Shown here piece after piece: positions 1 through 12,520 of a stretch of DNA of 64,000 bases. Source of the DNA: Phoenix dactylifera (lineage: Eukaryota; Streptophyta; Magnoliopsida; Arecales; Arecaceae); the NCBI RefSeq assembly GCF_009389715.1, contig NC_052395.1:20870493-20934492 (forward strand). Direction: 5' to 3'. The notes below the pieces were generated by a model. The model worked only from the letters and a program-made list of their open reading frames with translations, was not told the origin of the DNA and made no database searches. Positions within the stretch are counted from its first letter, which is position 1; every line of letters begins with the position of its first letter. Both the position numbers and the translations under genes were made by a program.

Positions 1-293
1 AGAGCGGACCCGGCTTATAATCTATGTGGACTAGGGAACACTGCAGCACGGATCCATTGGGGCTAACCATGAGACGATCGTGGTGTTTGTGATTAGATTT
101 GAATGGATTTGAACCTTTAGCCTGACGAGGACGTCAGGGCTTGAACGGAAGGAGTATGTGAGGACCCGTGCGGGCGTGTGTTTAATCCTACATCGGTTAT
201 TCGCTGGGTAGATCTTGGGTATTTATACAGGATCAAGGAACCCAATTAGTAACTTCCGGCTAGCTATTTTGGGTGAGGTCCTGAGTTGTTACA
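1..293 (+). mobile_element. TRIM-like LTR element, right part only
   Basis: The first five bases, agagc, match the tail of the usual methionine-tRNA primer-binding site (tggtatcagagc). They are followed by a non-coding internal segment of about 150 bp, a purine tract (gaacggaaggag) just before position 157, and an LTR-like block that starts tgtgagg and ends ttaca. This order (primer site, short non-coding spacer, polypurine tract, LTR) is that of a terminal-repeat retrotransposon in miniature, or of a heavily deleted LTR element. The left LTR lies outside the window, so the pairing and the target duplication cannot be verified here. Confidence 0.55.
157..293 (+). repeat. 3' LTR of the edge TRIM-like element
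   Basis: The block runs from TGTGAGGACC to GTTGTTACA and so has TG...CA ends. It holds the motif cctacatcgg, close to the cccacatcgg box found in many plant LTRs, and a tatttata TATA-like stretch about 30 bp further on. A purine-rich tract lies immediately to its left. The boundaries come from these motifs only, because the partner LTR is off the window. Confidence 0.5.
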
Positions 294-1653
294 AGTGATG
301 TCTTATATTTTTCTGATCTTGCCTTGCAAGTGGTACTCTTTAAAATAACTATTCTCCTTTAGTTCTAATTTTTTAGTAGGCAATCTGTTATGCCATGAGA
401 GGCATTTGATGTTGTTGAGAGGATTTTTCTTTTAATTGTTAATGTCCGGTACCCCCCCCCCCCCCTCTAAAAATTTATCTGCATTCGGACATGCATGCAC
501 ATATGCAAGCAGGTGCGCACACACATGGATGTGAACTTTAGTTGCTTGTGATAATGAAGTTGCATGATCCATAAGTTCTTGCATTTCAGTGGAATACATG
601 TATGTGCAGATATTTGACTTGGTTATTGTTGTTGAGTTATTCAACTTGTTCTCTCACATGGGGGTGATTTTACATCACAAATTGTTTTCCTTTCTTAAAT
701 CTGCTTGTTCTCTCCAAGCAACTTCTTGTTTACGTGTTTCTGTGTATGTTATCATCCTTATGTATATTGTTGTTGTCTTTTCCTTACTGCTATTCCTAAA
801 TTCATATCTTGTTACAGATTTGACAAGTTAAGGAATCAAACAAATATCTCTGAATTTAATATGATAGTGCAAGAATCTCTGCTGCTCTTCCCTTTAAACC
901 CTATATGTGACAATAATCTGCGGCATGGGTTTTCCTGATATCTGGACAAGGAGTACTTGGTGTCATTTTTTGGTTTCCTGCTACCTTTTTTGATAGTTTA
1001 TCTTTGAAATTTGTGGTTCTTGGGACTTTATGGTTACCGAAGACCTATCTTTGTTAAATGAGATCTTGTCTATTTGACTCCTGGGATAGCATTTCGGGTT
1101 CTCCAAGGTGTTCATGCTTCCAAAGGATGATGATGATGATGTCTACTCCTTTGCCTAATATAGAAGGGCAGCAGAAAAAGGCCTTTTAGGAGGTTACTTT
1201 CATTAGAATGTATGTTGATGGTGGGAATTCTTTATGATATTTTTTGTGATTAAGGATATTTTCTATAACATAGTTAATTTGTTATAATTATGTTTCATCT
1301 AAATTTTAATATATTCGATGCATTTAACATATTTCTCGCAAGATGAATAGAGAACCGAATCTATTGATCTAGCAAGAATTTGCTTTTTAATATTTTGGAA
1401 TAAAAATCAAATTCTTAATATTTTCTTATAGGGAACTTTGAATGACTAGCGAAAACAAAAGTTCTGATATTGTAAGTGTCGAGATTAAGAAAGATCGAAC
1501 TGTCCCGAACTGCCCGATTCGGAGTGTATCACGTACAGGCAGCAGATCGGGATGGTCTAATAATAAAATTGAGAAATCAGCGAGCGTTAAGAGAGGGAGA
1601 AGGAAAGAGAGAAAAAGAGAGAGAGAGGAGAGGATGGGGCAAGGGAGGGAGAG
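294..1653. other. Intergenic, no gene seen
   Basis: This stretch is AT-rich with a short C homopolymer near 453-467 and a small (atg)n run near 1127-1140. Open frames are short, T-rich and show no recognisable domain. I see no gene. Confidence 0.6.
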
Positions 1654-1657
1654 GGTT

Positions 1658-1688
<31 letters not shown>

Positions 1689-1752
1689 GGGGGGGGGGGA
1701 GTGAGGGAGAGGGCTTTCCTTGGCCCTGTTCTGGCGGCTGCTGCTCATCGCC

Positions 1753-1794
<42 letters not shown>
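1654..1794. repeat. (GA)n-poly(G) tract facing a (CT)n tract
   Basis: A (GA)n run ending in about 22 G (to 1699) is followed about 55 bp later by roughly 20 CT dinucleotides (1755-1794). The two tracts are complementary and in inverted orientation, so they could pair with each other or form triplex (H-) DNA. Every long open frame across 1442-2049 is this low-complexity sequence translated and is not a gene. Confidence 0.8.
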
Positions 1795-1796
<2 letters not shown>

Positions 1797-2060
1797 GTCC
1801 TCTCTTTTCTTCGCCCTCCCCTCCATTCGCCTCTCTCTCCGCCGCGCTCTCCCGTTCTCTCGCTACCTCCCTCTCCCTCTCCCCCCTCTCTCTTTCTCTT
1901 TTTCTCTCTCTTCTTCTTCTCTTTCCTTTCTTGCCAGTTTTTCTATCAACTCATGCTGGAATGGCATGAGGATGTACGGTATGTACTGCCGGTCTACTGA
2001 CATGGGTGTCGGTTCTGATACTACGGATCTTGGTCAAAATAGTTTCTAGTTTGTGTAAAA

Positions 2061-3319
2061 AGTAGTGTAAATCTGTTTGCACATTTTTTGTTCAGTTTTC
2101 GGAGATGTACCCCCGGCAAAATAGATGATGCTGTTATCTTTTAGAGTCTATAAGTTACTCTTTGTTTCAGTTGTTTAATGGCATTTTAATTCCCATGAAG
2201 GGATTGCCAACAAAGATAAGCGGAACCAAAGATATAACATATGCTTATTAGAATTTGCTAAGATGGTGTTTGATCTTGTTCTTTTGAGGGTACCCTAACA
2301 TTGACAAAGTTAACCATAGATGATTTTTTTAATTAATTTTTTGATTATCTGGATTATTTTGATTGAATTGTTCCAATGTTACATGGTGTTTGAATTCTCG
2401 CAGGGGGAACTCTAGAATCTTTTCGACTAAGCGGCCTCTTTTTTTTTCTACGAACCAAATGAGTCCTAAAATACCAGATCCTTTTTTTTATAGCTATTGG
2501 AGTAATGAGTTTAATAAGATCTCTCTCTCTCTCTCTCTCTTTTTTTAATGCACATTCATGTCTCTATGATTTCATTTAGTTTAGGTAGAAGGCTACATTT
2601 TTTATGGAGGGAGGGAGATCTACCAATGTTACAATCACGTAGGACCTTATTTTTAGAAATTCACTAGCCAAGAGTCGAAGTCGGAACCTTTAGTTATTAA
2701 GGGGTGTGACCGTTAAGACAAGCCGTTCTCATAAGACTGCAAGCCTTTTTCTTCACATTTGGATAGAAGACTTAACTGCGAGATCTTACTTTTGGTTCAA
2801 GCTAGTGCAGAGTAGTCAGTAATTTTTTTTAACCGGAATGAAATATTTAGCCAAGCCTCCACCCTTTAAGGCCTTCTTTGGATGCAGGAGCAACTTATCG
2901 TGTGATATATTGTGGGCTTTTTCTGAAAATCAGATAGAATCTAGGTAGTGCAATTAGGTTGGCATGGTTGGAGGATAAATTAATCCCTTGTTTTCAGGGA
3001 TAAGCAAAATCACATCGAAAAAAAGGTATTTTTTTTTTATTTCCAGGAATTAATCACTCCATCCATCTTCCTGATCTCTTTCAATCATCCCCTCTTCCAT
3101 GATGAAGTTCTATGTTATAATTGTATGATTGATTAGGAGCTTGATTGATTTGTGATTGATTGTACCAAACTTAGTCGGCCTTATCAAACTTTGTCAGCCT
3201 CCTAATTTTATATAATAGACAAACAGAAATAAAATTTTCTTCTTATTTTTTTTTCTTCAACATTCTAGATAAACTCTGCACCGTGGGCAACTACCAAACA
3301 ATGTACTCTACTAAATGCT
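2061..3319. other. Intergenic with a possible decayed SINE
   Basis: A (CT)n run lies at 2521-2540. Around 2600-2760 the - strand reads gttccgacttcgactc, which resembles a degenerate tRNA B box, next to a T/A-rich end. That suggests an old tRNA-derived SINE, but the A box is poor and no target duplication was found. Near 3320 the motif ggctcgtttggttcgcc looks like one end of a MITE without a visible partner. Confidence 0.3.
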
Positions 3320-3879
3320 TAGGGCTCGTTTGGTTCGCCGGAAGCTGTCATGTCTCAACAGATTGAGGCTTAAAGCTAAGCAAAATGAAGTTTGAGCAGG
3401 GTATAGAAACTCAGCAAAAAGTACTCCGAGAAGTTACAAGTCAGCATTGCATCCCACTTTACATTTGATGACAGCCAGGATTAGAGCTGGGAGCAATGAT
3501 GCCATTCTTCAGCAAAAAGTCGCTTAGGCCATAGAAGAATAGGAAGTGTCGCGGCCGGAAAGAATTCCCTCCAACGTAAGAAAACGATACAATACCGAAC
3601 AAACGTCCAAAGAATATTATCCAAGCATCAATGTTCCGGCTCCTTGCCTTGAATATAAAGGCTCCTGCTCCCTCGGAGCCCCACAAACACCTCATGCCTC
3701 CATGGTCCGGCAAGAAAAGAACAAAGTCGAGCTGGCAACTCCCAATATATACTACCCATTACCAGGTGTGCCATCCATCCATCATCCTTGTCTTCAAAGT
3801 TCAGTTCGCGCATCTCACAGTGGGAAAGGCTCAGCTTTCAGCTTTCAGCTTTGCCTTTGTGTGCAGCATTTAATCATCA

Positions 3880-5207
3880 ATGGCGGGTCAGGGTGTAAAG
3901 CCTATAGCTTCTCTTCTTCTCGGCCTCAACTTCTGTATGTATGCCATAGTGGCGGCCATTTCAGGTTGGGCCCTCAATGTTGCCATCGATCGAGGCTTCA
4001 TTATAGGTAAGGATCGCCGCCCGTATGCTATGATGATCGATTAATTTCTTCTTCTTCTTCTTCTTCTCATTCAAATATTTTCTTATCGCTTGGTGGTTCT
4101 GGAACTGGCAGGGCCAGGACTTGTACTTCCGGCTCACTTCTCGCCGGTATTCTTTCCGATCGGGAACGCCGCCACTGGTTTTCTCGTGATATTTGCACTG
4201 ATAGCTGGAGTTGTTGGTGCTGCTGCGGCCATTGCCGGAGTTCACCACATCCGCACCTGGAACTACGATAGCTTGCCGTCGGCTGCATCTTCTGGTATTG
4301 TAGCGTGGGCTCTCACTCTCCTTGCAATGGGGTAAGCCAAAGTTTCGTAGACATTTTTGACACAAGAAAGCATACCAAAATTCTGATTGTGAAGGGAATT
4401 AAAGCGTTCGATTTAACCTGCAGTTTGGCCTGCAAAGAGATTGAATTGAAGGGAAGAAATGCGTGCCTGGTAAGATACAAAGAGAGCTACTATTCTCCAT
4501 AGTCTCTTGTACATGTTTAAATGGGTTTTGTTTTATGTATCGGTATTAGAAATTAAAACATCCAATCTTTTAAACTAGCTAGGTTGCAGTAGTGACTTGA
4601 GTTGAAGTCTGGGTCTAAATCTTAGAAGAATTGGATAGAAAACCAAAAGGAACTACTCGTCACTGAGATAGATATCAATGGTTCCCTACTTTATTTTATT
4701 TATTCAACCATATAGATGCTTCTAGCCGTTTCTTTTATTTTCCAGGTTTTACTATAGTGGTTGCAGTTTAGTTATGAATATTCCTTTTTCCACAAAAAAA
4801 AAAAAAAACGCATATAACGGGATCCAAATTAAGTAAAGCTTAACTAGAAAAAAATTGGGAACTTGCACAATTTTGTACATGAGAGGTATTCTTTGCGATT
4901 ATGATTTCTCTAGTTATTTGTGAAACATTTCAATTAGTTTGCTTACTGGTTTGCACTCCTATTGCAAACGCAAATGCTATAATAATTATGGGAATCTAAG
5001 TGAATAAACAGAAAGAGGCTTCAATCTTTCAAATCAAAAAATAACGGATGAACTAATTTGTAAAGGAAAAAATGAGAATGAAAAATGTCTCCAATATGGC
5101 TTTTTTTTTTTTCCTGTTTGCAGAGAACAGTAGAGGCATTCTTGATCATTCTTTCAGCAACACAGCTCGTATACATTCTTGCCATACATGGAGTAAGGAG
5201 GATTTGA
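3880..5207 (+). CDS. AWPM-19/PM19-like membrane protein (four exons)
   Basis: Exons join 3880-4006, 4112-4331, 4424-4469 and 5124-5207 to give 158 aa; every junction is GT-AG and keeps frame. The product matches the plant AWPM-19 family of small plasma-membrane proteins linked to ABA, seed dehydration and cold; a rice member has been reported as an ABA importer. About four hydrophobic segments are visible: near residues 10-30, from 55 into the 80s, about 100-117 and 135-150. Family hallmarks include PAHFSP, FPIGNAATGF, WNYDSLPSAASSGI, LACKEI and SATQLVYILAIHG. The start is the first ATG of the family N-terminus (MAGQG). Length is normal for the family, and I see no disabling change. Confidence 0.93.
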
Positions 5208-8200
5208 ATGAAGGATGAAACTGTTTGAGCTTGGATTGAAGTGTTATTCGATTGTTATTTTTTTTATTGATTTCTCCAGCACCTCATTTATGTATTCCAT
5301 TTGAGATTGAGGGTTATAAAGTTCGATTTGTGTGGTGTGGTTGAACAAGAATATTCAAGGCTTGGGCTTGACGTAGTTGGAGTGTTTTTAGTAAAGATGT
5401 TCCTAGTTATTGTGTAAAATATGCAACTTTATTTTTATTGTTGGACTGTTCCAGTATTGACTTGAATGCATTGAGCTAATTTTTATGTGATAAAATTTTT
5501 ATCAGCTTATTTCCTTGAAAAAAGATAAAGTTCTCGAGCACACTTGGCCATGAAGCCATTGCAGGATAATCTAATCTAAAGTAAATGGACTAAGTTACTT
5601 CTAACCTTCTTCTTGATCCTACTGTGATTGGCACCGTAGTCTGCGATACCATTAGCCTTAATGCAGATATAAGCTTGATTTCTTGCAAGTTTTTTAGTTA
5701 ATTCCTGCATGTAAGATTGAAGTCATAGATAATCCTTCACCAAGGTAGGAATCGCCTGATTGATTGGTAGATGAACTTTTCTTCAAATGCTTGAGGCATG
5801 CTTTTGACTTTCCAGTGCGCTTTTTTCGTGGAATAGAGCAGATTTGAGCAACTCTTTGAAGAATAACTTCATTAAGATCATAGATCATATATTTCTTAGC
5901 AATGTTTTCAAACAAAATTATTAATGATTTTTTTTGGCAATCAAGACAATCTAGCTGACAATATAATCTTGGGATCAAACATGACCTGATTCTCGAGATT
6001 AGGTTTAGGTCAACATTTGGACTTTAATCTCTAATGGATCTAGGTCTAGATTAAGAGGTATTGGGACTTGTCGTGAGAGAACTTCTAATCACAAATAAAC
6101 TTGAACAATGAAACTTTCATTGGAAAGAAATCCCAACATCTTCTACATCTTAGATAAATCCAAATTTTTAAATCAATTACCTTTCTTTTGGAACAAATGA
6201 TGATAAATAAAAAGGGTTTTATATAGGTGTTTTATCTAAGTGAAGAAGTTGCTTGGAAACAATAACTTGATCTTCTCCATTGTATTCCTTGATGAATGTA
6301 TATAAATCTTATATAATAAAATTCTCTAATTTATGAAATAGCTAGAAATGCAAATCTCACAATCTTTGGAGCAACTATGAGGTATGTATAACAATAGAAG
6401 ACAACATTAAAAAAATTCATGATTGTATAAGACATTAAATGGATTCTAATGATTAACCATGATTATGAAGAATACAATTACAGAAATAGATTGCAAAGAT
6501 TCTCCTTAATTATATAGTACGCAAACATAGAATTGGATCCTAATAATCATGGAAAGATGTGAGTGCATATGCCCGGCTAGGTTGTCTAATAAAGATATGG
6601 AAAAAGAATCCCATAATATTTGGGAGAGTTTCCATGACTAAGATTTGGATGCGAAGTTGGCTAAAAGCTTCGTTCACCATTAAGAATTTTCCTCATAGAA
6701 GTGAAGTAGGAAACCATAGTAGACTATCTTTGTTGTTGTGATGGGCTTCCTTCTCAGCTGATGAATTGTACAACCATTCCCCTTGGAAAAATAATCTTTA
6801 AGATTTGTCCACAACTTTTGAGTGGTATCAACATAAGCAACATTGTCAAAAAATATCTATTGAGCTCATTGAGTAATCGGAATCAAACCATATGGTTACA
6901 TAATTTCCACTCCTTAATCGCAGGGTTCGGTGCTGTTAGTTTGGGCAGAGACTCATCCACAGAATATAACTTATTTTTCACTATGGGAGCAATTATAACC
7001 AAACACTTCTAACTAGAGTACTGATAAGAAATTATGGAGTCAATATATTGCCTGAACTATCAGAGCGATGTAAATAATGAGAAGAGTTAAAGTCAAATTT
7101 AATATCATTATCGTTGTAGAGTGCATAAATATGAAAAAAATGGATTCTAATGATTATAGAGGGATGAGAGTACATGTACTTGACTAGATTGCTTAGTAAA
7201 GTTGTGGAAAAAAACTTATAATTACAGATGTGTAAGCATAAAAATAGATCCCAACAATTGTAAAGAGATGAGGGGACACATCTTGGTTGCTTAATACTAT
7301 GTACCTATACTTTTGTGCTTTTTTGTTTTGTTGCATTTGTTAATGGCCCATCTTTCTCCAATCGCATATTTATAGTAGCATGCATTATCGGTCAAGTACT
7401 TAGGTCGAGACTAGCCATAGGTTATAGATGGATCCCAAGGGTGGGGTAACAAGTTTATAATGAACTTTATTTGTAAAAGCAAGTATTCCAGCAAAATAGA
7501 ACCTTAAAGGGGTACAAATTAGGATTCCTATACTCGTCAGTTTTTTTGAAGATGAACAATCATGTTCGAGACCAACTAGACAACACAGAAGGGAAATCAT
7601 CGTCCTAGGAGAAGATATCCATAACATAGTATAAATACTTGATATTGGATACCAAATCATTGCTAAAATTACACAATATAACTATATAACTTAAATAGAT
7701 ATGACAATATTAAATATTCTAATTTAAAATATAATTGTATTATATTATAGTACCTCTACATAATAGTGTATAGCATATTATAATGTATAAATACCATTGA
7801 CATGATATTGATGACATATCATGATAGTTCCAATATAATATTATAGTATAGTATTTTAACAAATACTATTACATATAATTATATTAGTTATTATACTTTA
7901 AATCAATTCTATAAGATATTCATGTAAAAATGAACATGTCAATGAAAAAGCAACCATGACAAGTGTTTCTTTGATCGATTCAATCCTTCCCTACTAACTC
8001 AAACACGGGATTTGAAATCATTCATTTCCAATTTTTTCAAAATAGATAATTTAAAAATAAATAGTTTTTTATTTCATGATTTAAGCCCGAACTATGCAAA
8101 TGAGATGAAAGGCCCAGGCCCATGTCGTGGGCAACGAAAGGCCTGCTCCGAAGCCCTTGCGCCGCGGCTACAGTAAGCGGCCCGACACATGTCATACGAC

Positions 8201-8400
8201 ATTTATTCTTTGTTTTATACGACGGAAGCTTCCTCGTTAATCTGCACCTCCGTTTTTCCTGTTTCGTAACTCGTTGCCGGCCCCTCAATGCGAGGTAGGA
8301 TGAGATAAATTTATGATCCCGCAAGCGAATCACCCCGCAGCCCCCCGCCTCCCCGCGACTCAAAAACTTCCCCTTCCCCCACCTTTTCCTTTCCAAGATC
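5208..8400. other. AT-rich intergenic region
   Basis: No open frame here resembles a protein family. A very AT-rich patch lies at about 7670-7900. A dispersed degenerate repeat is annotated separately. The last 300 bp (8100-8400) become GC-rich and lead into the 5' region of the next gene. Confidence 0.5.
6533..7295. repeat. Three degenerate copies of a roughly 60-80-bp motif
   Basis: Related blocks lie near 6533-6612, 7138-7215 and 7243-7295. Each carries a variant of ggatcctaataatcatg followed by a gagtgcatat...gactaggttg...taaag pattern. They look like the remains of one old interspersed or tandem repeat. No terminal repeats or target duplications were found. Confidence 0.35.
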
Positions 8401-8450
8401 GATCATCATACCCTTTGCTTTCTCCATCTTTCTCTTCTCATCTCAATCCC

Positions 8451-8459
8451 AAACCCTAA
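8451..8459 (+). promoter_or_regulatory. Telo-box AAACCCTAA in 5' leader/promoter
   Basis: AAACCCTAA lies 132 bp before the start codon of the next gene, in a CT-rich region typical of plant 5' leaders. Telo-boxes are common near transcription starts of constitutive and translation-linked plant genes. Its role here is inferred from position only. Confidence 0.4.
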
Positions 8460-8590
8460 AGAACCTCAAATAGGGCCCGCTTTTCGCTCGAATTTTGTTT
8501 TCCCTCGTCCCATCCCATTTACATCTATATAGATTGAGATTGTGGTGTTGGGGAAAAGGAAAAAGAAAAGAAAAGAAAGCAGTCGTCGTC

Positions 8591-9969
8591 ATGCCGTCCG
8601 GTGCGAAGAAGAGGAAAGCGGCCAAGCGCAAGAAGGAGAAGCAGGAGAAGGGGAAGGAGAAAGAGGAGGAGAGGGGCAGCATCCCTCTTCCTTCCCCTCC
8701 CCCTCAACCTCAACCTCAAGGTTTGTGTCCCCCTCTTCCTTCCCTGGCTTTCATGTGTTTGTGTTTCTTGAATATGATGTTTCATTTGTGGACCAGGCAG
8801 TGGACTTGTGGATTGGATGCCCCACGACGACGGGAGGCGGAGCGAGAGCGGGGAGTTCGAGACACCGTCGGGGACGCCATTTGCGACCCCGTTGTCTCAG
8901 GCGAACCATCCGCTAGCCGAGGAGGCAGGGGAGGAAACTCCTGGATCTCAACGCGTTGCTGTTCATTCATCGGTGGAGAGCTCCGGAAATGGTAACGGAG
9001 AGGCCGACGAGCTGCCTTACAGGCCAGATGAGCTTGCTAACGATGATGCGACCGAGCTGGAAGTTGAAACGGTGGCTCCTGCAGAAGATGAGGTTGCTGC
9101 CGCGCCACCATATGATGTAAGCGTCGAGATTGTTCGGCGGTCTGAGAAGGGAGAGCCTCGCGAAGCTGAGAGTGCAGAAGGGACCGAAATGGAGAAACCG
9201 GCAGAGGAATCGGTTATTGCTGTCGAGCAGAGTGTGCTTACAAGGGAAGAGGCGGAACAAGAAAAGGAAGCCCTGGCTGAGATTCTGAAAGAGGCTCCAG
9301 TTGCGATATCCCTTCAATGTGAATTGAAGGCAGCGCCTCTGCCGGCTAAGGATGAGATCAAAGAACAGCTATCATCATATGAACGGGAAGTTAAGGTTGT
9401 GCCTCTGCCAAGTGAGGACGAGGTCAAAGAAGAGGCATCTTATGAACGCGAAGTTAAGGTAGTGCCTCTTCCAGATGAGGATGATCAAAAAAATCGGCCA
9501 TCCTATGAATGCGAAGTGAAGATAGTGCCTCAGCCAGATGAGAATGAGGTTAAAGAACAGCCATCCCATGAACATGATGCTGATGCGAATGTAGGGCCTC
9601 TGCCGGATAAGGATGAGGTTAAAGAAAGAAAAGTGGCCGCTCTGCCAGATGAGCATAAGGTTAAAGAACAGCCATCCCATGAACGTGAAGTGAAGGTAGT
9701 GCCTCTGCTGGATGAGGATGTAACTGGAACACAGTTTTGTGTGAGCGGGGAAGCCAGCCAAGGTAGCAGAAGAGCGGAAACTGTGCCATCTGCCGAGGTA
9801 TTGAAATGGGGTTGTACTAATCTTTTATTTCACTCCTTAGGTTAATATTGCTGATGGGGGATTAATTGGATGGCTGTAGGTTGCACCACATGCCCCAACG
9901 GTAATGCATCGTGCAAGGTGGTGGAATTGCTGTGGACTTCTTGATGTTCTCGTGGGTTCTGAAAGATAG
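8591..9969 (+). CDS. Acidic Lys/Glu-rich repeat protein, function unknown
   Basis: Exons 8591-8720, 8797-9797 and 9880-9969 join in frame to 406 aa with GT-AG introns. The N-terminus is very basic (about residues 4-26, Lys/Arg/Glu). A Pro/Gln stretch follows, then a long acidic, probably disordered region. Residues from about 190 hold a 21-residue tandem repeat with a core like EREVKVVPLPxEDEVKE. The last exon encodes a distinct Trp/Cys-containing tail (RARWWNCCGLLDVLVGSER). That short conserved-looking end and the clean splicing argue for a real gene; I do not recognise the family. A further GT donor right after the stop (AG/GTGAG) suggests a spliced 3' UTR. A nuclear or membrane-adaptor role would be speculation. 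Confidence 0.75.
9318..9719 (+). repeat. 63-bp in-frame coding tandem repeat
   Basis: Units begin at 9318, 9381, 9444, 9507 and 9570 with an exact 63-bp period (21 codons). A shortened fifth-sixth step leads to a unit at 9681. Each unit encodes a segment like EVKVVPLPDEDEVKEQPS. Period and frame are conserved while codons drift, as expected for coding minisatellite expansion under frame constraint. Confidence 0.85.
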
Positions 9970-12234
9970 GCCAGGTGAGCTTTTAGTTCCTCTTATTGAA
10001 AAATCTTTATTCACATCATAACTCCTAGTTCAAGCTATCTAGTACATGCCAGTACTTTGTTTTTGGCTAGACTGATCGTTATTCTTGCTCTGTAAACTAA
10101 CGCACAGGGTAAAGAAGCCTTGGTTTGCTTCTTTTCTTGAACTGGTAGATAGTATAATGAGCAGAGTCTATATTTCAGATGTACAAGAAACAAGATGGTC
10201 ATTTACTTGGTGGTAGTGAAGGAGGTAATTTTTCTGATCATTGAGCAGTCATCACTCGTAACTTTCGAAGGAAAGTCATGAAATCACATTAGGAGGGGAT
10301 ACATAGAAATATAGATGGTCTTGCCCGGAGAATAAGTAAAGGATGTGCATTTGTGAATTGTTGAATATAGTCTGGTATCATGAACACCCATTGTTTTAAT
10401 TTGTGTGCTTATATTAAAGCAGATGTATAATTTTGCATTGTGACTTGAGATAAGGTGAATATATGAACATTGGCGTTGATCATAAATGTGTGCAGTAGAA
10501 GTGTGAAGAGAAGGGCTTTTTGCTTTTAGCTTTGGATCTTGGAAACAGGAAAAGGTTTAAGAGAAAATTCAGGGAAGGTTGTCATATGCTTACTATGGCT
10601 ATTTGGCACAGAATTTGTATTGCAAGGAATAAAATAATCTTCAATGTATCAGCTAGATTGATGGGGACATCCTTTGAGGATTTAAGTTTTTCAGCTTTTT
10701 GTGGTCTTCTTCCATTCTATATGTGAAAACAAAAGATATCAAAACCATTTAAGGAAATATGTTTTGTGTATTTATTGAGGGCTGCTTGTTGGTTTTGAGG
10801 TGTGATGTAGATCGACTTGTTTGTCTTCATTTCATCCTTTTTGAAATGAAATTAATGGTCTTTGCCCATCTTTCTTCTTTGAAAAAAGAAAGAAGAAAAA
10901 TCTAAATATAAGCCACGCCTCTTTCAACAATTCAAAAGCTTGACTAATATAATGTAAGGTGGAAAATTCGACATGCAGACTGCATAGCTGCATTAAGAGT
11001 GAAGATAATTTTAAAATCATATGCACCAAATTAAGACAACTGTAAGCATCTTTAGAAATAAGGTGCTTAGTTGACACCATGCGGCCAGATGTAATTACAA
11101 TGGGGGTTCATTGGAGAAATTTGTTTATTTCATGTAGATAGCATATTCAGTGAGGTCTTGAAAGTTTGGAAAATGCTAAACAAGCGATGAATGAATTTCC
11201 AGTTGAGGATTGCAAACCTTTCTTTAACTAGCTTATGCAGTAACATATATATAATAAGGTAAAGGCCAACTGGTTGAAAAATTATTATGTTCCCTTTCAA
11301 AAGGATAAAAGCGTGATACAATATTGCACCAGCCATTTGTGAATGAAACTTATGAGCCACAGCAAGAATTTCTTTGAGAGGGCGATAAAACAGAAATTAA
11401 AAAGATCAACAATAGCAAATGTGGCATTAAACTTGAAAGATCCACCATATAGGAAATTTCTGGTTCAGACAACTGAAATAATGGTTTGAAGAGGATAAAT
11501 AATCAGTAAATGTTTCAATTATTCCTGATAAAAAAAACATTTTGAGAATATCATAAGAGGTAATTCAGTAGGTATCAGTGAGTAAATTCACAGTTGAAGA
11601 AAAGGTCTTATATTCAGGAGTATGTATAGGATTAACGCTAGGAGTTACATATAATTATCAAGAGACAAGTCAGCTCGAGTTGTATGACTATCTAAAACTC
11701 AAATGTAAACTCTTATAGTGAATAAGCTTTATAAACACATGTTAGATAAACTTACTGTTGGCATTTAAGAAAAGGTGCCCTAGTGTTATATGTAAATATG
11801 TAATTGGTAAGAAGACAATTGGATTGAAAATAAGGTTAAAGATATGGAGGTTAAGGGATTGGCATAGCTAGAACATGGTACAGGTAAAGATTTAATAGAG
11901 ATAAACTAGGAGTTCAGAGGCTTCTGTATTTGTGAAAGCCAAGAAATATTCTATACAATCATTTTTGTTAAACTAATTCTGTTGGAATAATGGAGAAAGT
12001 TGAGATGTCTAATTACAATTAGATGGATAAGGAAAAATGGTACTTTTGGGTCTTTTAGACATGATGGAAAGTTTAGTAAGAAGGTAACAAGTCCAACAAT
12101 TTTGTATTGATTAAAATCTGGGGTATGAAGAGGCCCTAAGCATATTTGGTATGCAGAGAACATGGCAAACATGAAATTATTGGGGTCAATTATGGATAAT
12201 TGGGTAAACAGGGAAAATCACAGAATTACAAACA

Positions 12235-12520
12235 TTTTGTTACGTGCATAAGTACATTATTTGAGGATAGAAAACCAAACTAGGTGGTTTGGCCATGTGC
12301 AACAAAGATCATACAAGGCTTTTGGAGTGGAAGCGACTCAAATTTGTCTTGAAGGGTCAAGGGAAGGGAAGGGTAAGGTGAAAGATAGAAATGGTTGCAG
12401 TGTGGGAAAATGATTTATAGAAGTTGACAGTGATGGATGCTAAACTGGTATTGAGAGAGGAATACATAAATTCGAAATAGTAGGGATAGGTTCATTCAGA
12501 TTTATAGGAAAATGATTTGT
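12235..12520 (+). mobile_element. Decayed non-LTR retrotransposon (LINE) 3' fragment
   Basis: Read with frameshifts, the segment encodes a pattern like LRWFGHVQQR followed by a basic KGK-type region. That resembles the C-terminal end of the reverse-transcriptase ORF of plant LINE/RTE-type elements. It is short, frame-broken and without a clear poly(A) or target duplication. The assignment rests on this one motif. Confidence 0.5.

Noticed and set aside
1442..2049. Overlapping open frames of 109-175 codons
   Set aside because: They translate (GA)n, poly(G) and (CT)n runs into Arg/Glu, Gly or Ser/Leu repeats in several frames at once. There is no domain and no splice structure.
8037..8682. Frames of 79-119 codons on the - strand
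   Set aside because: They lie antisense to the promoter and first exon of the 8591 gene and have no recognisable domain.
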